DNA of 64,000 bases from JAIUNP01 sp020161975 (GTDB lineage Bacteria > Pseudomonadota > Alphaproteobacteria > Rhizobiales > Beijerinckiaceae), in assembly GCA_036745275.1 (NCBI GenBank), contig DAIOGK010000017.1, forward strand, positions 18,955 to 82,954, read 5' to 3'. Under the pieces are notes generated by a model. The model was given only the letters and a program-made list of their open reading frames with translations, did no database searches and had not been told where the DNA came from. The position numbers were made by a program, and so were the translations under genes. Shown here piece by piece: positions 42,410 through 51,699 of this stretch (the first letter of the stretch is position 1; the number at the start of each line of letters is the position of its first letter).

Positions 42410-43867
42410 TCAGCGTTCCTTCAGCGCCTCGGATGTCGTGCGCGAAATCGGCGACAGGAAATAGTCGATGATCCGCCGTGTCTCGGTAATGATCTCGGCG
42501 GTCACGGTCATGCCGGCAGCCAGCGGCACAGCGATGCCGTCGATCACCATCCGAGGGTCGGACAGCGCGACGGTGACGGGAAAAACGAAGCTTTGCGGCT
42601 GGCCCGGCGCAGCAGCGCTGCCCGCAGGGCCCGAAGCTGTGGCATTGGCCTGGCTGCGCCGGGCTTCTCCCTCCTCGATGGCTTCGCCGGCGATGCGCGT
42701 GACGGTGCCGCGCAATGTGCCATAGCGGGTGAAATTGAAGGCATCCACCTTCACTGCTACCGATTGACCCAGCCGGATAAAGCCAATGTCCTTGTTGGAA
42801 ATGAAGATTTCCACCTGAAGTGGTGCGCCGTCCGGCACGATGGTCATCAGTTGCTGCCCGGTCGTCACCACCTGTCCGACGGTCGTCACAGCCAGTTGCT
42901 GCACGGTGCCATTGATGGGCGCAGTAAGGCGGAGCTGGTCGAGCCGCGCGGTCGCCTTGGCAACATACTGGGACAGTTCGTCCCGCTTTTTCTCCGCTTC
43001 GGCGAGCTTCAGCGTCTGTTCGGCCGTGAACTGCGAGATCATGCGGGCCCGTTGCGCGCCGAGTTCCGCGATGCTGGCGTCCACTTCGGCGAGCTGCCCA
43101 CGGTCGCTCGCAAGCTGGGCCCGCGAGCGTTCGAGCGATTCGAGCGCATCGAACAGGTTGATCTTGGTTCCCACCGACAGGTTGAGTGATTGCTGGCGCA
43201 CATCGACGCGGCTTTCGAGGGTCGAGAGCAGGGTCGTCTGGTGGCTGATGCTGGCTTCCAGCCGTTCGCGTGAGGCGCGTTTTTGCGCCACCTGCTTGTC
43301 GTTATAGACCAAGGCATCGCCGAGCGTATCGAGATCGGCAATGAGGACCGCAGTCTCCCTGAGGCGCAGCGTCTCCGGCGTATCGGTGGGAAAGGCTATG
43401 GCGGGCGGCGTCGCGTTGGGCAGGGTGGCGGCCCCAAGCAACGCAGCGCGCCGCCGGGCCGCCTCCGCGCCGGCGGTTGCGAGTTGCTCGGCCTGAAGGC
43501 GCGCATCCGCCTGCGCTTCGGTATCCTCGATCTGCACCAGAAGATCACCGGCCTGCACCTTGGTGCCATTGGCGACAGCGACGGTGCGCACACGGCCCGG
43601 TTCCAGCGGCTGGACCACCTTCGAACGCCCCGCCGTTTCGATCTTGCCGAGACCGACCGCATGAATCTCCATCCTGCCGACAAAGGCCCAGACGAGCGCA
43701 ACGGTGACAAAGGCACAGAGCGTCAGCAGGATCGCGACCGGCAGGGGGGAGGCGGGCGTCTCGACGATCTCCAGCGCCGAGGGCAGGAATTCGAGATCCT
43801 CATTGCTGATCTGCCGCTGGCTCTTCTGCTGTGCTTCCGGCTGTGTGTCGCGCTCGGGTTCCGACAT
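42410..43867 (-). CDS. Type I secretion membrane fusion protein, HlyD family
   Basis: 485 residues. A short cytoplasmic N-terminus, one transmembrane helix near 40-62, a biotinyl-lipoyl half motif (VQPLEPGRVRTVAVANGTKVQAGDLLV), a long coiled-coil hairpin (about 130-300), the second lipoyl half (APINGTVQQLAVTTVGQVVT) and a beta-barrel region. An alanine/glycine-rich insert lies near 400-425. It bridges the ATPase to a TolC-type channel. It follows the ATPase gene with a 5-base gap. Confidence 0.9.
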   Translation of the reverse strand: MSEPERDTQPEAQQKSQRQISNEDLEFLPSALEIVETPASPLPVAILLTLCAFVTVALVWAFVGRMEIHAVGLGKIETAGRSKVVQPLEPGRVRTVAVANGTKVQAGDLLVQIEDTEAQADARLQAEQLATAGAEAARRRAALLGAATLPNATPPAIAFPTDTPETLRLRETAVLIADLDTLGDALVYNDKQVAQKRASRERLEASISHQTTLLSTLESRVDVRQQSLNLSVGTKINLFDALESLERSRAQLASDRGQLAEVDASIAELGAQRARMISQFTAEQTLKLAEAEKKRDELSQYVAKATARLDQLRLTAPINGTVQQLAVTTVGQVVTTGQQLMTIVPDGAPLQVEIFISNKDIGFIRLGQSVAVKVDAFNFTRYGTLRGTVTRIAGEAIEEGEARRSQANATASGPAGSAAAPGQPQSFVFPVTVALSDPRMVIDGIAVPLAAGMTVTAEIITETRRIIDYFLSPISRTTSEALKER

Positions 43868-43872
43868 CGCTC

Positions 43873-46050
43873 TCAGGCCCCGTCATGGTCGTTTTGGAGC
43901 GCCCAGAGTCGGGCATAAAGCCCGTTGGGCCGATCCAGGAGTTCGTCGTGGCGACCGGATTCCACGATCTGGCCGTTGGCAAGGCTGATGATCCGGTCGC
44001 AATGGCGGACAGCGGCCAACCGGTGGGCGACGATGAACACCGTTCGTCCGTTCACGATCGCCTTCATGTTGCGCTGGATGATGCGCTCGCTCTCATAATC
44101 GAGCGCGCTGGTCGCTTCGTCGAGAATGAGGATGCGCGGATTGGTGGCGAGCGCCCGGGCTATGGCAATGCGTTGGCGCTGGCCACCGGACAGGTTTGCG
44201 CCGCGTTCCTCGATCACGGTGTCATAACCGGCGGACAATGTGTTGATGAACTCGTCCGCTCCCGCCAGCCTGGCCATGGCCATCACATGGGACCGCGGCA
44301 TGGTGAGGGCGGAGAGCGCGATGTTCTCGTGAATCGTGCGGTTGAAGAGCAGGTTATCCTGTAGAACCACGCCGATCTGCCGCCGCAGCCAGCCCGCGTC
44401 CATCTGCGTTACATCCGTGCCGTCGATCAGCACCTGACCCTGCTCGGGCGTATAGAAGCGCTGGATCAGCTTGGTCAGCGTCGATTTGCCGGAACCGGAA
44501 GGGCCAACGATGCCGATCACCTCACCGGGGCGGACCGTCAGGCTGAGATTGCGCAACACCGGCGGCGTCTCGGGGCGGTAACGGAAGATGATACCCCGAA
44601 ATTCAACATGGCCGTTAATCGGGCGCAGCGTGGGCGGATTGGGCGGCGAGGGCTCGGCCGGATAGTTGAGGATATCGCCGAGCCGGGCAATCGAGATCTG
44701 CACCTGCTGGAAATCCTGCCAGAGTTGCGACAGCCTCAGGATTGGCTGCACGGCCTGCGCCGCGATCATGTTGAAGGCGATCAGTTCGCCCACGGTCAGC
44801 GTACCGTCGATCACGGCGGTGGCGCCGAAGAACAGGATCAGCGCCGTTGTGATCTTGTTGACATGCTGGAACAGCGTCTGCCCCAGCGTTCCCAGCATGG
44901 TCGCGGAAAACGAGGCACGCACATAGGCTGCGAGCTTTTCCTCCCACTGCACCTGCATGAGCGGTTCCACGGCTGCGGCCTTCAGCGTATGCGCACCCAT
45001 CACGGATTCCACCAGGAATTGCTGGCTGTGCGCGCCGCGCTCGAACCGCTCCTCGATCCGCCGCTTCAATATCGGGCGGATCAGCGAGGCAATGATGACA
45101 TAGACCGGGATGGTGCAAACAACGATCAGCGCGAGCCTGGCCGAATAGAGAAACAGAATGCCGATGAAGACGATAGCGAACAGCAGGTCGAGCACAGAGG
45201 TGAGGGCCTGCCCGGTCAGGAAGCCGCGGACGGCCTCCAGTTCGCGCATACGGGCCATCGTCTGCCCGGCCGGCCGGGTTTCGAAATAGGCAAGTGGCAA
45301 GCGGAACAGGTGGTAGAACAGCCGCCGGCCAAGCTCGACGTCGATGCGGTTGGTCGTATGTGTCAGCACATAGGAACGCAGATACTGCATCAGCGCATCA
45401 AAAACCGCGATGACCAGCAGCCCGGCCACCAGCACCACCAGCGTCGACCAGGAGTGGTGCACCAGCACCTTGTCCACCACGAGCTGGAAGAAAATCGGCG
45501 TTGCGAGCGCCAGAATCTGCACGAACAGGGTTGCCAGCAGCACCTGCGACAGCGGTTTGCGATAGCGCCAGATCGAGGGCACGAACCAGGCCATGCTGAA
45601 TTGCGCGGGGTCGATACCCGGCCCGCCGAGGCGGCGCGCCACCTGCACGACATCGCCCGTCCAGACCTCCGCGATGCCGGCGGCGTCGGTCTCAAGACGG
45701 GCCCGCGTGGTCATGTTGAACAGGCGGAACTGCCCGGATGTCCCTCCCGAGGCGAGATAGGCATAGCCGCCATCCTTGAGGCCGACGAGCGCGGGCAGGG
45801 GCAGGGCGCCCAGCCGTTCCGCCGTCTCTCCGGTCCGGTGTCGTGCCTTCAGGCCCAGCCGTTTTGCGGCGCGCACGAGATCATCCGTGCCGGCGGGTCG
45901 CCCGCCCAGCGCCAGTTCATGTGCCATGTGGAAGGGGTCTGCGGCAATCCGGTAGAAGGAGGCAACCAGTGCCAGTGCTGCCAGCGATGGATCGGGCAGG
46001 GGCGGTGGCGCGGGTGTGGGGCCCGTGACGGGCGCGGCAGCCGCGGTCAT
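43873..46050 (-). CDS. Type I secretion ABC transporter (HlyB-like) with C39-like domain
   Basis: 725 residues. Residues 20-145 form a peptidase-C39-like domain that lacks the catalytic cysteine (SLAALALVASFYR where active enzymes have a Cys), so it binds but does not cut its cargo. The six-helix membrane domain spans about 165-440. The ATPase has Walker A GPSGSGKST, signature NLSGGQRQR and Walker B ILILDEAT. These proteins export RTX-type or similar proteins carrying a C-terminal signal. No substrate or TolC gene lies nearby in the window. Confidence 0.92.
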   Translation of the reverse strand: MTAAAAPVTGPTPAPPPLPDPSLAALALVASFYRIAADPFHMAHELALGGRPAGTDDLVRAAKRLGLKARHRTGETAERLGALPLPALVGLKDGGYAYLASGGTSGQFRLFNMTTRARLETDAAGIAEVWTGDVVQVARRLGGPGIDPAQFSMAWFVPSIWRYRKPLSQVLLATLFVQILALATPIFFQLVVDKVLVHHSWSTLVVLVAGLLVIAVFDALMQYLRSYVLTHTTNRIDVELGRRLFYHLFRLPLAYFETRPAGQTMARMRELEAVRGFLTGQALTSVLDLLFAIVFIGILFLYSARLALIVVCTIPVYVIIASLIRPILKRRIEERFERGAHSQQFLVESVMGAHTLKAAAVEPLMQVQWEEKLAAYVRASFSATMLGTLGQTLFQHVNKITTALILFFGATAVIDGTLTVGELIAFNMIAAQAVQPILRLSQLWQDFQQVQISIARLGDILNYPAEPSPPNPPTLRPINGHVEFRGIIFRYRPETPPVLRNLSLTVRPGEVIGIVGPSGSGKSTLTKLIQRFYTPEQGQVLIDGTDVTQMDAGWLRRQIGVVLQDNLLFNRTIHENIALSALTMPRSHVMAMARLAGADEFINTLSAGYDTVIEERGANLSGGQRQRIAIARALATNPRILILDEATSALDYESERIIQRNMKAIVNGRTVFIVAHRLAAVRHCDRIISLANGQIVESGRHDELLDRPNGLYARLWALQNDHDGA

Positions 46051-46139
46051 GCGTGTCGTCCCATGGCGGTTAACGGTTTGGTGTGGTGCGAAAGAACCAG
46101 AATTTCAGCATGAAAATCGATTCGGCAGGCTATTGTCCG

Positions 46140-46400
46140 CTACCTCTGTGCTGTTCGCCACCAGATGACAAGTGCCGGCACCGTAAGAACGCTGAAGAGG
46201 CCCAGAAAAATCGGGAATTCCTGTGCAGCGGTATAGCCGGCCTGGGTAACACCAACCCACATGTTGATCGCCGTCACAAGAAACCAGAGCGGAATGAAGC
46301 AAAGCGAGCCGAACGAAACCGAACCGGATGCGCGGCGACTGACCAACAGACAGATCGCCAACAGGACGACACCGCCCAGGACCACCATGACTGAATGCAT
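46140..46400 (-). CDS. Small membrane protein of unknown function
   Basis: 86 residues from the ATG at 46400, with three predicted transmembrane helices (about 3-22, 32-52, 58-78) and a WWRTAQR tail. It resembles many unannotated small inner-membrane proteins. It lies 89 bases upstream of the type I secretion ATPase on the same strand and could be co-transcribed. A longer start ten codons earlier is possible. Confidence 0.55.
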   Translation of the reverse strand: MHSVMVVLGGVVLLAICLLVSRRASGSVSFGSLCFIPLWFLVTAINMWVGVTQAGYTAAQEFPIFLGLFSVLTVPALVIWWRTAQR

Positions 46401-46514
46401 TTGACTGATACTCCCCACACCCGCCCGCACAGTTTTGCCGGTCTTGGTAGAATACGCAAAGGGATTATCAGGAATCAGACCAAATGAGCAGCGGACGCTG
46501 GTCCGGTGGCCTGA

Positions 46515-47744
46515 TCAATGTGTGCCGCCGGGATTGGTATGGACCTCGACAACATAGCCGGCCTGCCTCAGATGCGCTACGACGGCATCACGATGCTCCC
46601 GGTCTCGCGTCTCAATCACCACATCGAGCAGCAGCCCCTTTGCGGGCAGGCCTGAAAACACCCGCTGATGCGATACCTCGACGATATTCGCACCGGCTTC
46701 TCCCAGCAGGGTGGAAACCCGCGCAAGCTGGCCGGGCCGGTCGACAAGATCGATCGACAGTTGGCTCAGGCGCCCCTCGCGCGCCAGTTCCCGCGTCAGC
46801 ACGCTGGCAATCAGCCGCGTATCGATGTTGCCGCCGCACAGCACGACGCCAACGGTCTTGCCCTTGAAGAGCGTGGGCTGCGCAAGCATGGCCGCCAGCC
46901 CAGCAGCGCCGGCACCTTCCACAACCGTCTTCTCGATGGTGATCAGAAGGCTGACCGCCTGTTCGATGTCCGGTTCCGTCACCAGCAGGATTTCATCCAC
47001 CAGCGCCCGCACGATCTCGGTGGTGATGGCGCCGGGCGCCTTGACGGCAATGCCCTCGGCCAGCGTATCGCCCCGCATCGGCAGGCTTTCACCCTTGATG
47101 ACGTTGTACATCGATGGATAAAGCGCCGATTGCACACCGATGATGCGGATATCCGGGCGCATGGCCTTGGCCGCCACGGCGATGCCGGAAATCAGCCCGC
47201 CGCCACCGATCGGCACGACAAGCACGTTGAGATCGGGCACCTGTTCCAGCATTTCGATGGCGATGGTCCCCTGTCCGGCGGCCACCAGCGGGTCGTCATA
47301 AGGGTGGATGAAGGTGAGGCGGTTCTTTGCGCCATGCTCGCGGGCAAAGCGCGCTGAATCCTCCAGCGTATCGCCGGTCACGATCACTTCGGCGCCATGC
47401 CGGCGCGTATTCTCCACCTTCACCATCGGCGTGCCGTTCGGCATGATGATGGTGGCGGGAATGCCAAGCCGGCGGGCGTGGTAGGCAACACCCTGCGCAT
47501 GGTTGCCGGCCGACATCGCGATGACACCGCGCGACCGCTCGTCCGGGCTGAGCGCGGCAAGACGGTTCAGCGCCCCCCGTTCCTTGAAGGCGGCGGTGAA
47601 TTGCAGGTTCTCGAACTTCAGCCAGATCTCGGCCCCGATGATCTCGCTGAGCGTCCGCGAATAATTGAAGTCCGTCTTCAGAACCGAACCACGGATCAGG
47701 TCCGCCGCGGCGCGGACCATGGCGTATGTGACGGGCAGGGCCAT
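46515..47744 (-). CDS. Threonine ammonia-lyase with ACT domain
   Basis: 409 residues of PLP fold type II. The cofactor lysine lies in AAFKERGALN near residue 51; SAGNHAQG near 80 and the glycine-rich GGGGLISG near 180 bind the phosphate. Residues 330-409 form an ACT domain (LVDRPGQLARVSTLLGEAGAN). It turns threonine (or serine) into 2-oxobutyrate for isoleucine synthesis or catabolism. The ATG overlaps the TGA of the upstream QuiC-like gene by one base (TGATG), so the two are coupled. Confidence 0.9.
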   Translation of the reverse strand: MALPVTYAMVRAAADLIRGSVLKTDFNYSRTLSEIIGAEIWLKFENLQFTAAFKERGALNRLAALSPDERSRGVIAMSAGNHAQGVAYHARRLGIPATIIMPNGTPMVKVENTRRHGAEVIVTGDTLEDSARFAREHGAKNRLTFIHPYDDPLVAAGQGTIAIEMLEQVPDLNVLVVPIGGGGLISGIAVAAKAMRPDIRIIGVQSALYPSMYNVIKGESLPMRGDTLAEGIAVKAPGAITTEIVRALVDEILLVTEPDIEQAVSLLITIEKTVVEGAGAAGLAAMLAQPTLFKGKTVGVVLCGGNIDTRLIASVLTRELAREGRLSQLSIDLVDRPGQLARVSTLLGEAGANIVEVSHQRVFSGLPAKGLLLDVVIETRDREHRDAVVAHLRQAGYVVEVHTNPGGTH

Positions 47745-49639
47745 CAGGCGTCCCTCTCGCGCGCCTGCGCCTGCGCCGCCATCCGGACCGGAGCATTTGC
47801 GGCGCCATATTGGTCATAGCCGCCACGCCGCTGGCACGCCTCGAAGAAGAAGCGGTCATCGAAGGTTTGCGTGAAGACGTGGAAGAACTCGCCCTCGCCG
47901 ATGCGATCATAGAGCACGTTGTGCGCCCGCAACTCGTCGAGGAAACGATCGTCGATGCCGAACCGTGCAGCGATATCGTCGTAATAATTGGCCGGAATGC
48001 GCAGCAGCGGCACACCGGCCTTGTCCAGCGCGCGCACGGTCGCGAAGATGTCATCGGTCGCAAATGCGATGTGATGCACCCCCGCCCCGGCATAGGTCGT
48101 CACCGAGCGGGCGGTGGCCGTGTTGCGGCTTTCCGAGATGTTGAGCGGCAGGCGCAGGGAACGTTCGGCGTTGGAAACGGCCTTCGAGCGGGTCAGCCCG
48201 TAGGGGTCCGGCAGCACGAAAATTTCCTCTGGCGCGAGCCCCAGCACGGCGCGGTAGAACAGAACCCAACCGTCGAGCTGTCCTTCGGGCAGGGCTTCGG
48301 CGATATGGTCGATGTGCTTGAGATGGCTGACCGGCTCCGCCGTCTGCTCAACTACAAAATCGCTTTCAAAGGCGGCGGTGCGGCCCGCTTCCTCGTCGGT
48401 GAAATAGATCAGCCCGCCATTGGGCATCCGGATGGCGGGGATCGACTTCTCGTTTGCGCCAACGCGGCTTTCAAAGCGCTGGCAGCCATAACTTTCGGCC
48501 CGGGCGATGGCGGCGGGCGCATCGTCCACTTTCAGCGCGAATGCGCAGACCGAGGGTCCGTGCACCAGCATGAAGGAATGGGCAAAACTGTCAGGTTCGC
48601 GGTTGAGAACGAAGCGGACATCGCCCTGGCCGTAAAGCGTGACCTGCTTGGTGCGATGCGTGCCGAGCTTCGCAAATCCCATCTGTTCCAGAAACACCGA
48701 CAGCGCCCGGTCCGCCTCCTGGTCCACGGTGAACTCGACGAAGGAAAAACCGGCGATTTTCGGTGCTGCCGGCGGATCAAACAGCGGCACTCGACTGCGG
48801 CGCGGCGCATTGCCTTCACGCGTCTTGATCTGCCGAACCTCCTCTTCGAGGAACAGCAACGAGCGCATTCCATCGAGTGCGGTCTGCCGGGGGGGCGCTG
48901 CGCGCATGTCGTCGTTGAAGATTTCAAGGCTGATCGTGCCGGCGTAACCGGTCTTGAGCACAGCGCGCAGGAAACCCGGCACATCGAGGTCGCCCTGACC
49001 CGGCAGGTTGCGGAAATGGCGGCTCAGCGTCAACGGATTCATGCCAAGGCGCGGCGCATCCGCAATCTGCACATAGAAGATGCGGTCGCCCGGCAGATCG
49101 GCGATGCCCGACCAGTCGAACGGCAGCGCGAGTGTGTGGAAACTGTCGAGCATCAACCCGAGATGCGGGTGGTTGGCCTTTTCCACCACCGCATAGGCCT
49201 TGTCATAGGTATTGATCTTGGCTCCCCAGGCGAGGGCTTCGAAAGCGATCCTGATGCTGCGCCGGGCGGCCCGTTCGGCGAGTTCAAACATCTGCGCGGC
49301 AGAGCGTTCCACATCGTCGAACGCATCGGCGTTGACATTGGAGCAGACCAGCATCAGCGGCGCGCCGAGTTCCTGCATCACGTCGAACTTGCGCTCGGCC
49401 CGATCGAGATTGCGGCGGAACTGCGCGTCCGATACGCCCTCGAAATCGCGGAACGGCTGGAACATGTCGACGGCCAGCCCGATGTCTGCGCATTGCCGGC
49501 GCACGTCCTTCGGGCTGCCGTTGTAGAACAGGAGGTCGTTCTCGAAAATCTCGACACCATCGAATCGCGCCGCTGCGATGGCGTCCAGCTTTTCCTGCAG
49601 GGTTCCGCTGAGCGACACTGTGGCGATCGACTTGCGCAT
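47744..49639 (-). CDS. Two-domain protein: sugar-phosphate-isomerase-like plus HPPD-like (QuiC/3-dehydroshikimate dehydratase type)
   Basis: 631 residues. The N-terminal 280 form a xylose-isomerase-like TIM barrel (MRKSIATVSLSGTLQEKLDA, later FENDLLFYNG and EAFSWG-like loop). The C-terminal half (from about 300) carries a tandem vicinal-oxygen-chelate fold like 4-hydroxyphenylpyruvate dioxygenase, ending with FFEACQRRGGYDQYGAANAP. This fusion is the architecture of QuiC1-type 3-dehydroshikimate dehydratases, which feed quinate and shikimate into protocatechuate. The start at 49639 has AGGAACC upstream. Overlaps the threonine ammonia-lyase start. Confidence 0.83.
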   Translation of the reverse strand: MRKSIATVSLSGTLQEKLDAIAAARFDGVEIFENDLLFYNGSPKDVRRQCADIGLAVDMFQPFRDFEGVSDAQFRRNLDRAERKFDVMQELGAPLMLVCSNVNADAFDDVERSAAQMFELAERAARRSIRIAFEALAWGAKINTYDKAYAVVEKANHPHLGLMLDSFHTLALPFDWSGIADLPGDRIFYVQIADAPRLGMNPLTLSRHFRNLPGQGDLDVPGFLRAVLKTGYAGTISLEIFNDDMRAAPPRQTALDGMRSLLFLEEEVRQIKTREGNAPRRSRVPLFDPPAAPKIAGFSFVEFTVDQEADRALSVFLEQMGFAKLGTHRTKQVTLYGQGDVRFVLNREPDSFAHSFMLVHGPSVCAFALKVDDAPAAIARAESYGCQRFESRVGANEKSIPAIRMPNGGLIYFTDEEAGRTAAFESDFVVEQTAEPVSHLKHIDHIAEALPEGQLDGWVLFYRAVLGLAPEEIFVLPDPYGLTRSKAVSNAERSLRLPLNISESRNTATARSVTTYAGAGVHHIAFATDDIFATVRALDKAGVPLLRIPANYYDDIAARFGIDDRFLDELRAHNVLYDRIGEGEFFHVFTQTFDDRFFFEACQRRGGYDQYGAANAPVRMAAQAQARERDA

Positions 49640-49795
49640 GGTTCCTCCGCTATGTCGTCCGGCTCCGGCGGGACTTCCGGTTCTCCGCGCGTTGTCCAAC
49701 CCGTAAACTGCGTTGCGGCACTTGTCACATGCCCGCTTGCCGCCGCGCACCGTTTCGTACAATTTGGGTTACGACAATGGCAGGGAGTGCGCAAC

Positions 49796-50626
49796 ATGCC
49801 TGGCGCGAACACGGTTCGACTGGCGTTCATCGGCTATGGGGAAGTGGGCACCCGCTTCACGCGCGATCTGCTGCAACGGCCCGATATCAGCATCACCGCT
49901 TACGACATTCTGGCCGATGATCCGGCAACGGCTGCGCACTGGCAGGCAAAAGCCCGGACCGCCGGCGCCACCCCCTTCGCGAGTGCGGCGGCGGCCTGCG
50001 CGGATGCAACCATCGTGATTTCAGCGGTCACCGCTTCGGAGGCGGAAAACGTCGCCCGGACGGCGGCGACGTTCCTCAGGCCGGGGCAGGTGCTGGTCGA
50101 TGTCAATTCCGCATCGCCCGGCACCAAACAGCGCGCGTCAGGCTATGTAACTGCGGCGGGCGCAGATTACGTGGAAGCTGCGGTGATGGCTCCGGTGCTT
50201 GCGCCCGGAATCCGTGTGCCGATTCTGGCCGGTGGTCCCCGCGCCCGCGAAATTTCCGAGCAGTTGAACGCCCTCGGTTTCAACATGGACCCTGTTGCGG
50301 AGGAGATCGGTCGCGCATCCGCGATGAAGCTCTGCCGCTCCATCGTCATCAAGGGGCTTGAAGCGCTGATGGTCGATTGTGCCGCCGCCTGCAAGGCCGC
50401 CGGCGTTGAGGATCAGGTGTTCGGCTCGCTCGATGCCTCCTATCCCTCGATCAACTGGCGGAAGCTCGCCGAAGACATGGGCGAGCGTGTCGCGACCCAC
50501 GGCGTTCGGCGTTCGGCGGAAATGTTCGAGGCCGCTGCGATGTTGCAGGAAATCGGCGTCAATCCCGGCCTTGCGACGGCGGTGGCGGAAGCGCAATTGC
50601 GAGGGGCCAGGAAGAAACCGGCCTGA
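49796..50626 (+). CDS. 6-phosphogluconate-dehydrogenase-like oxidoreductase with DUF1932 domain
   Basis: 276 residues. N-terminal Rossmann domain with LAFIGYGEVGTRF (8-20) and SAVTASEA; the C-terminal half (from about 185) matches the DUF1932 helical domain found in beta-hydroxyacid-dehydrogenase relatives. The conserved lysine lies in GRASAMKLCRSI. Probably oxidises a beta-hydroxy acid or sugar acid; the substrate is unknown. The ATG at 49796 has GGGAG upstream. Divergent from the QuiC-like gene, and followed by a Bug-type binding protein on the same strand. Confidence 0.8.
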   Translation: MPGANTVRLAFIGYGEVGTRFTRDLLQRPDISITAYDILADDPATAAHWQAKARTAGATPFASAAAACADATIVISAVTASEAENVARTAATFLRPGQVLVDVNSASPGTKQRASGYVTAAGADYVEAAVMAPVLAPGIRVPILAGGPRAREISEQLNALGFNMDPVAEEIGRASAMKLCRSIVIKGLEALMVDCAAACKAAGVEDQVFGSLDASYPSINWRKLAEDMGERVATHGVRRSAEMFEAAAMLQEIGVNPGLATAVAEAQLRGARKKPA

Positions 50627-50706
50627 ACAGACTGAAACCGGCTTGAAAAAGCCTCCCTGAAGGCCCCATCTGATTTTGAACTGCCGACAATGACCGGAGG
50701 ATGTCC

Positions 50707-51675
50707 ATGATTTCGCGTCGCACAGCCCTTGCCGCCCTGTCCCTGCCGGCCCTCGTCGGTCCACTCCGCGCGCAGACGGCCTGGCCCGACAAGCCGATCC
50801 GCGTCATCGTTCCGTTCGGCCCAGGCGGCCTTGCGGATGTGACAACCCGCGTGGTCGGGGAGAAGATGGCGGCAGACCTTGGCCAGGCCATCGTGGTGGT
50901 GAACCAGCCCGGCGCGGGCGGCATCGCGGCAGCCATGGCGGTCAAGAACGCGGCGCCGGATGGCTATACACTGGCGCTCTTCACCAACGGCACGGCAATT
51001 TCCGTTCCGCTGGTCGCCGATCTCGGCTTTGATCCCTTGAAGGATTTCGTGCCGATTTCCTCGCTCGGCTATTTTGATTTCGTGATCGTGGTGGCAACCG
51101 ATAGTGGCTACAAGTCGCTGGCCGATGTCATCGCTGCTGCGAAAACGAAGTCAGGCGGCATCAATATCGGCACCATAAACATCGGCTCGACCCAGAACCT
51201 GTCCGCCGAGTTGTTGCGCTCGCAGACCGGGGGCAACATGACGATCATTCCCTACCGCAACTCGCCCGATGCCGTGACCGCGCTGTTGCGCAAGGATGTC
51301 GATTTCGTCATCGACGGTTACACCGCCGTGCGTGCCATGCTTCAGGACAAGCGCCTGACGGCCATCGCCACCTCCGGACCGAAGCGGTCGCCACTGACGG
51401 CGGACGTGCCGACCGCGATGGAAGCAGGACTGAAGGATTTCGATGTCACATCATGGAATGCGCTGTTTGCGCGCGCCGGAACGCCGGACGCAATCATCAG
51501 CAAGCTGAACGCCGCCGTTCAGGCCGCAACCGCCGACGCTGAGGTGAAGAAGAAGCTGCTGGACCTTGGCATTGAGGCAAGAGCCAGCACGCCCGCAGAG
51601 ATCGCCGCGCGCCTCACCTCGGACATTGCCAAATGGGGCGCGGTGATCGAGAAGGCGAAGATCCCGAAGCAGTAG
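50707..51675 (+). CDS. Bug/TctC-family solute-binding protein, orphan
   Basis: 322 residues. Signal peptide MISRRTALAALSLPALVGPLRAQ contains an RR pair typical of many Bug proteins and possibly Tat-dependent. WPDKPIRVIVPFGPGGLADVTTR is the family N-terminus; GIAAAMAVKNAAPDGYTL and the NIGSTQNLSAELLR ligand loop follow. The ATG at 50701 directly abuts GGAGG and cannot be used; the ATG at 50707 has ideal 6-base spacing. No tctA/tctB lies next to it, so it must work with membrane subunits encoded elsewhere or act as a sensor ligand receptor. Confidence 0.9.
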   Translation: MISRRTALAALSLPALVGPLRAQTAWPDKPIRVIVPFGPGGLADVTTRVVGEKMAADLGQAIVVVNQPGAGGIAAAMAVKNAAPDGYTLALFTNGTAISVPLVADLGFDPLKDFVPISSLGYFDFVIVVATDSGYKSLADVIAAAKTKSGGINIGTINIGSTQNLSAELLRSQTGGNMTIIPYRNSPDAVTALLRKDVDFVIDGYTAVRAMLQDKRLTAIATSGPKRSPLTADVPTAMEAGLKDFDVTSWNALFARAGTPDAIISKLNAAVQAATADAEVKKKLLDLGIEARASTPAEIAARLTSDIAKWGAVIEKAKIPKQ

Positions 51676-51699
51676 GGGGTTGCGCGAAGACCGGTTGCA

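Noticed and set aside
44608..46113. Long plus-strand frame antisense to the type I secretion ATPase.
   Set aside because: Composition is His/Gln/Arg-rich, typical of antisense reading of a membrane protein gene.
47810..49795. A very long open frame on the plus strand running antisense through the QuiC-like gene into the 6PGDH-like gene.
   Set aside because: It mirrors the codon pattern of the opposite-strand gene, shows Arg/His/Gln-rich low-quality protein, and only the part from 49796 has a ribosome-binding site and a family match.
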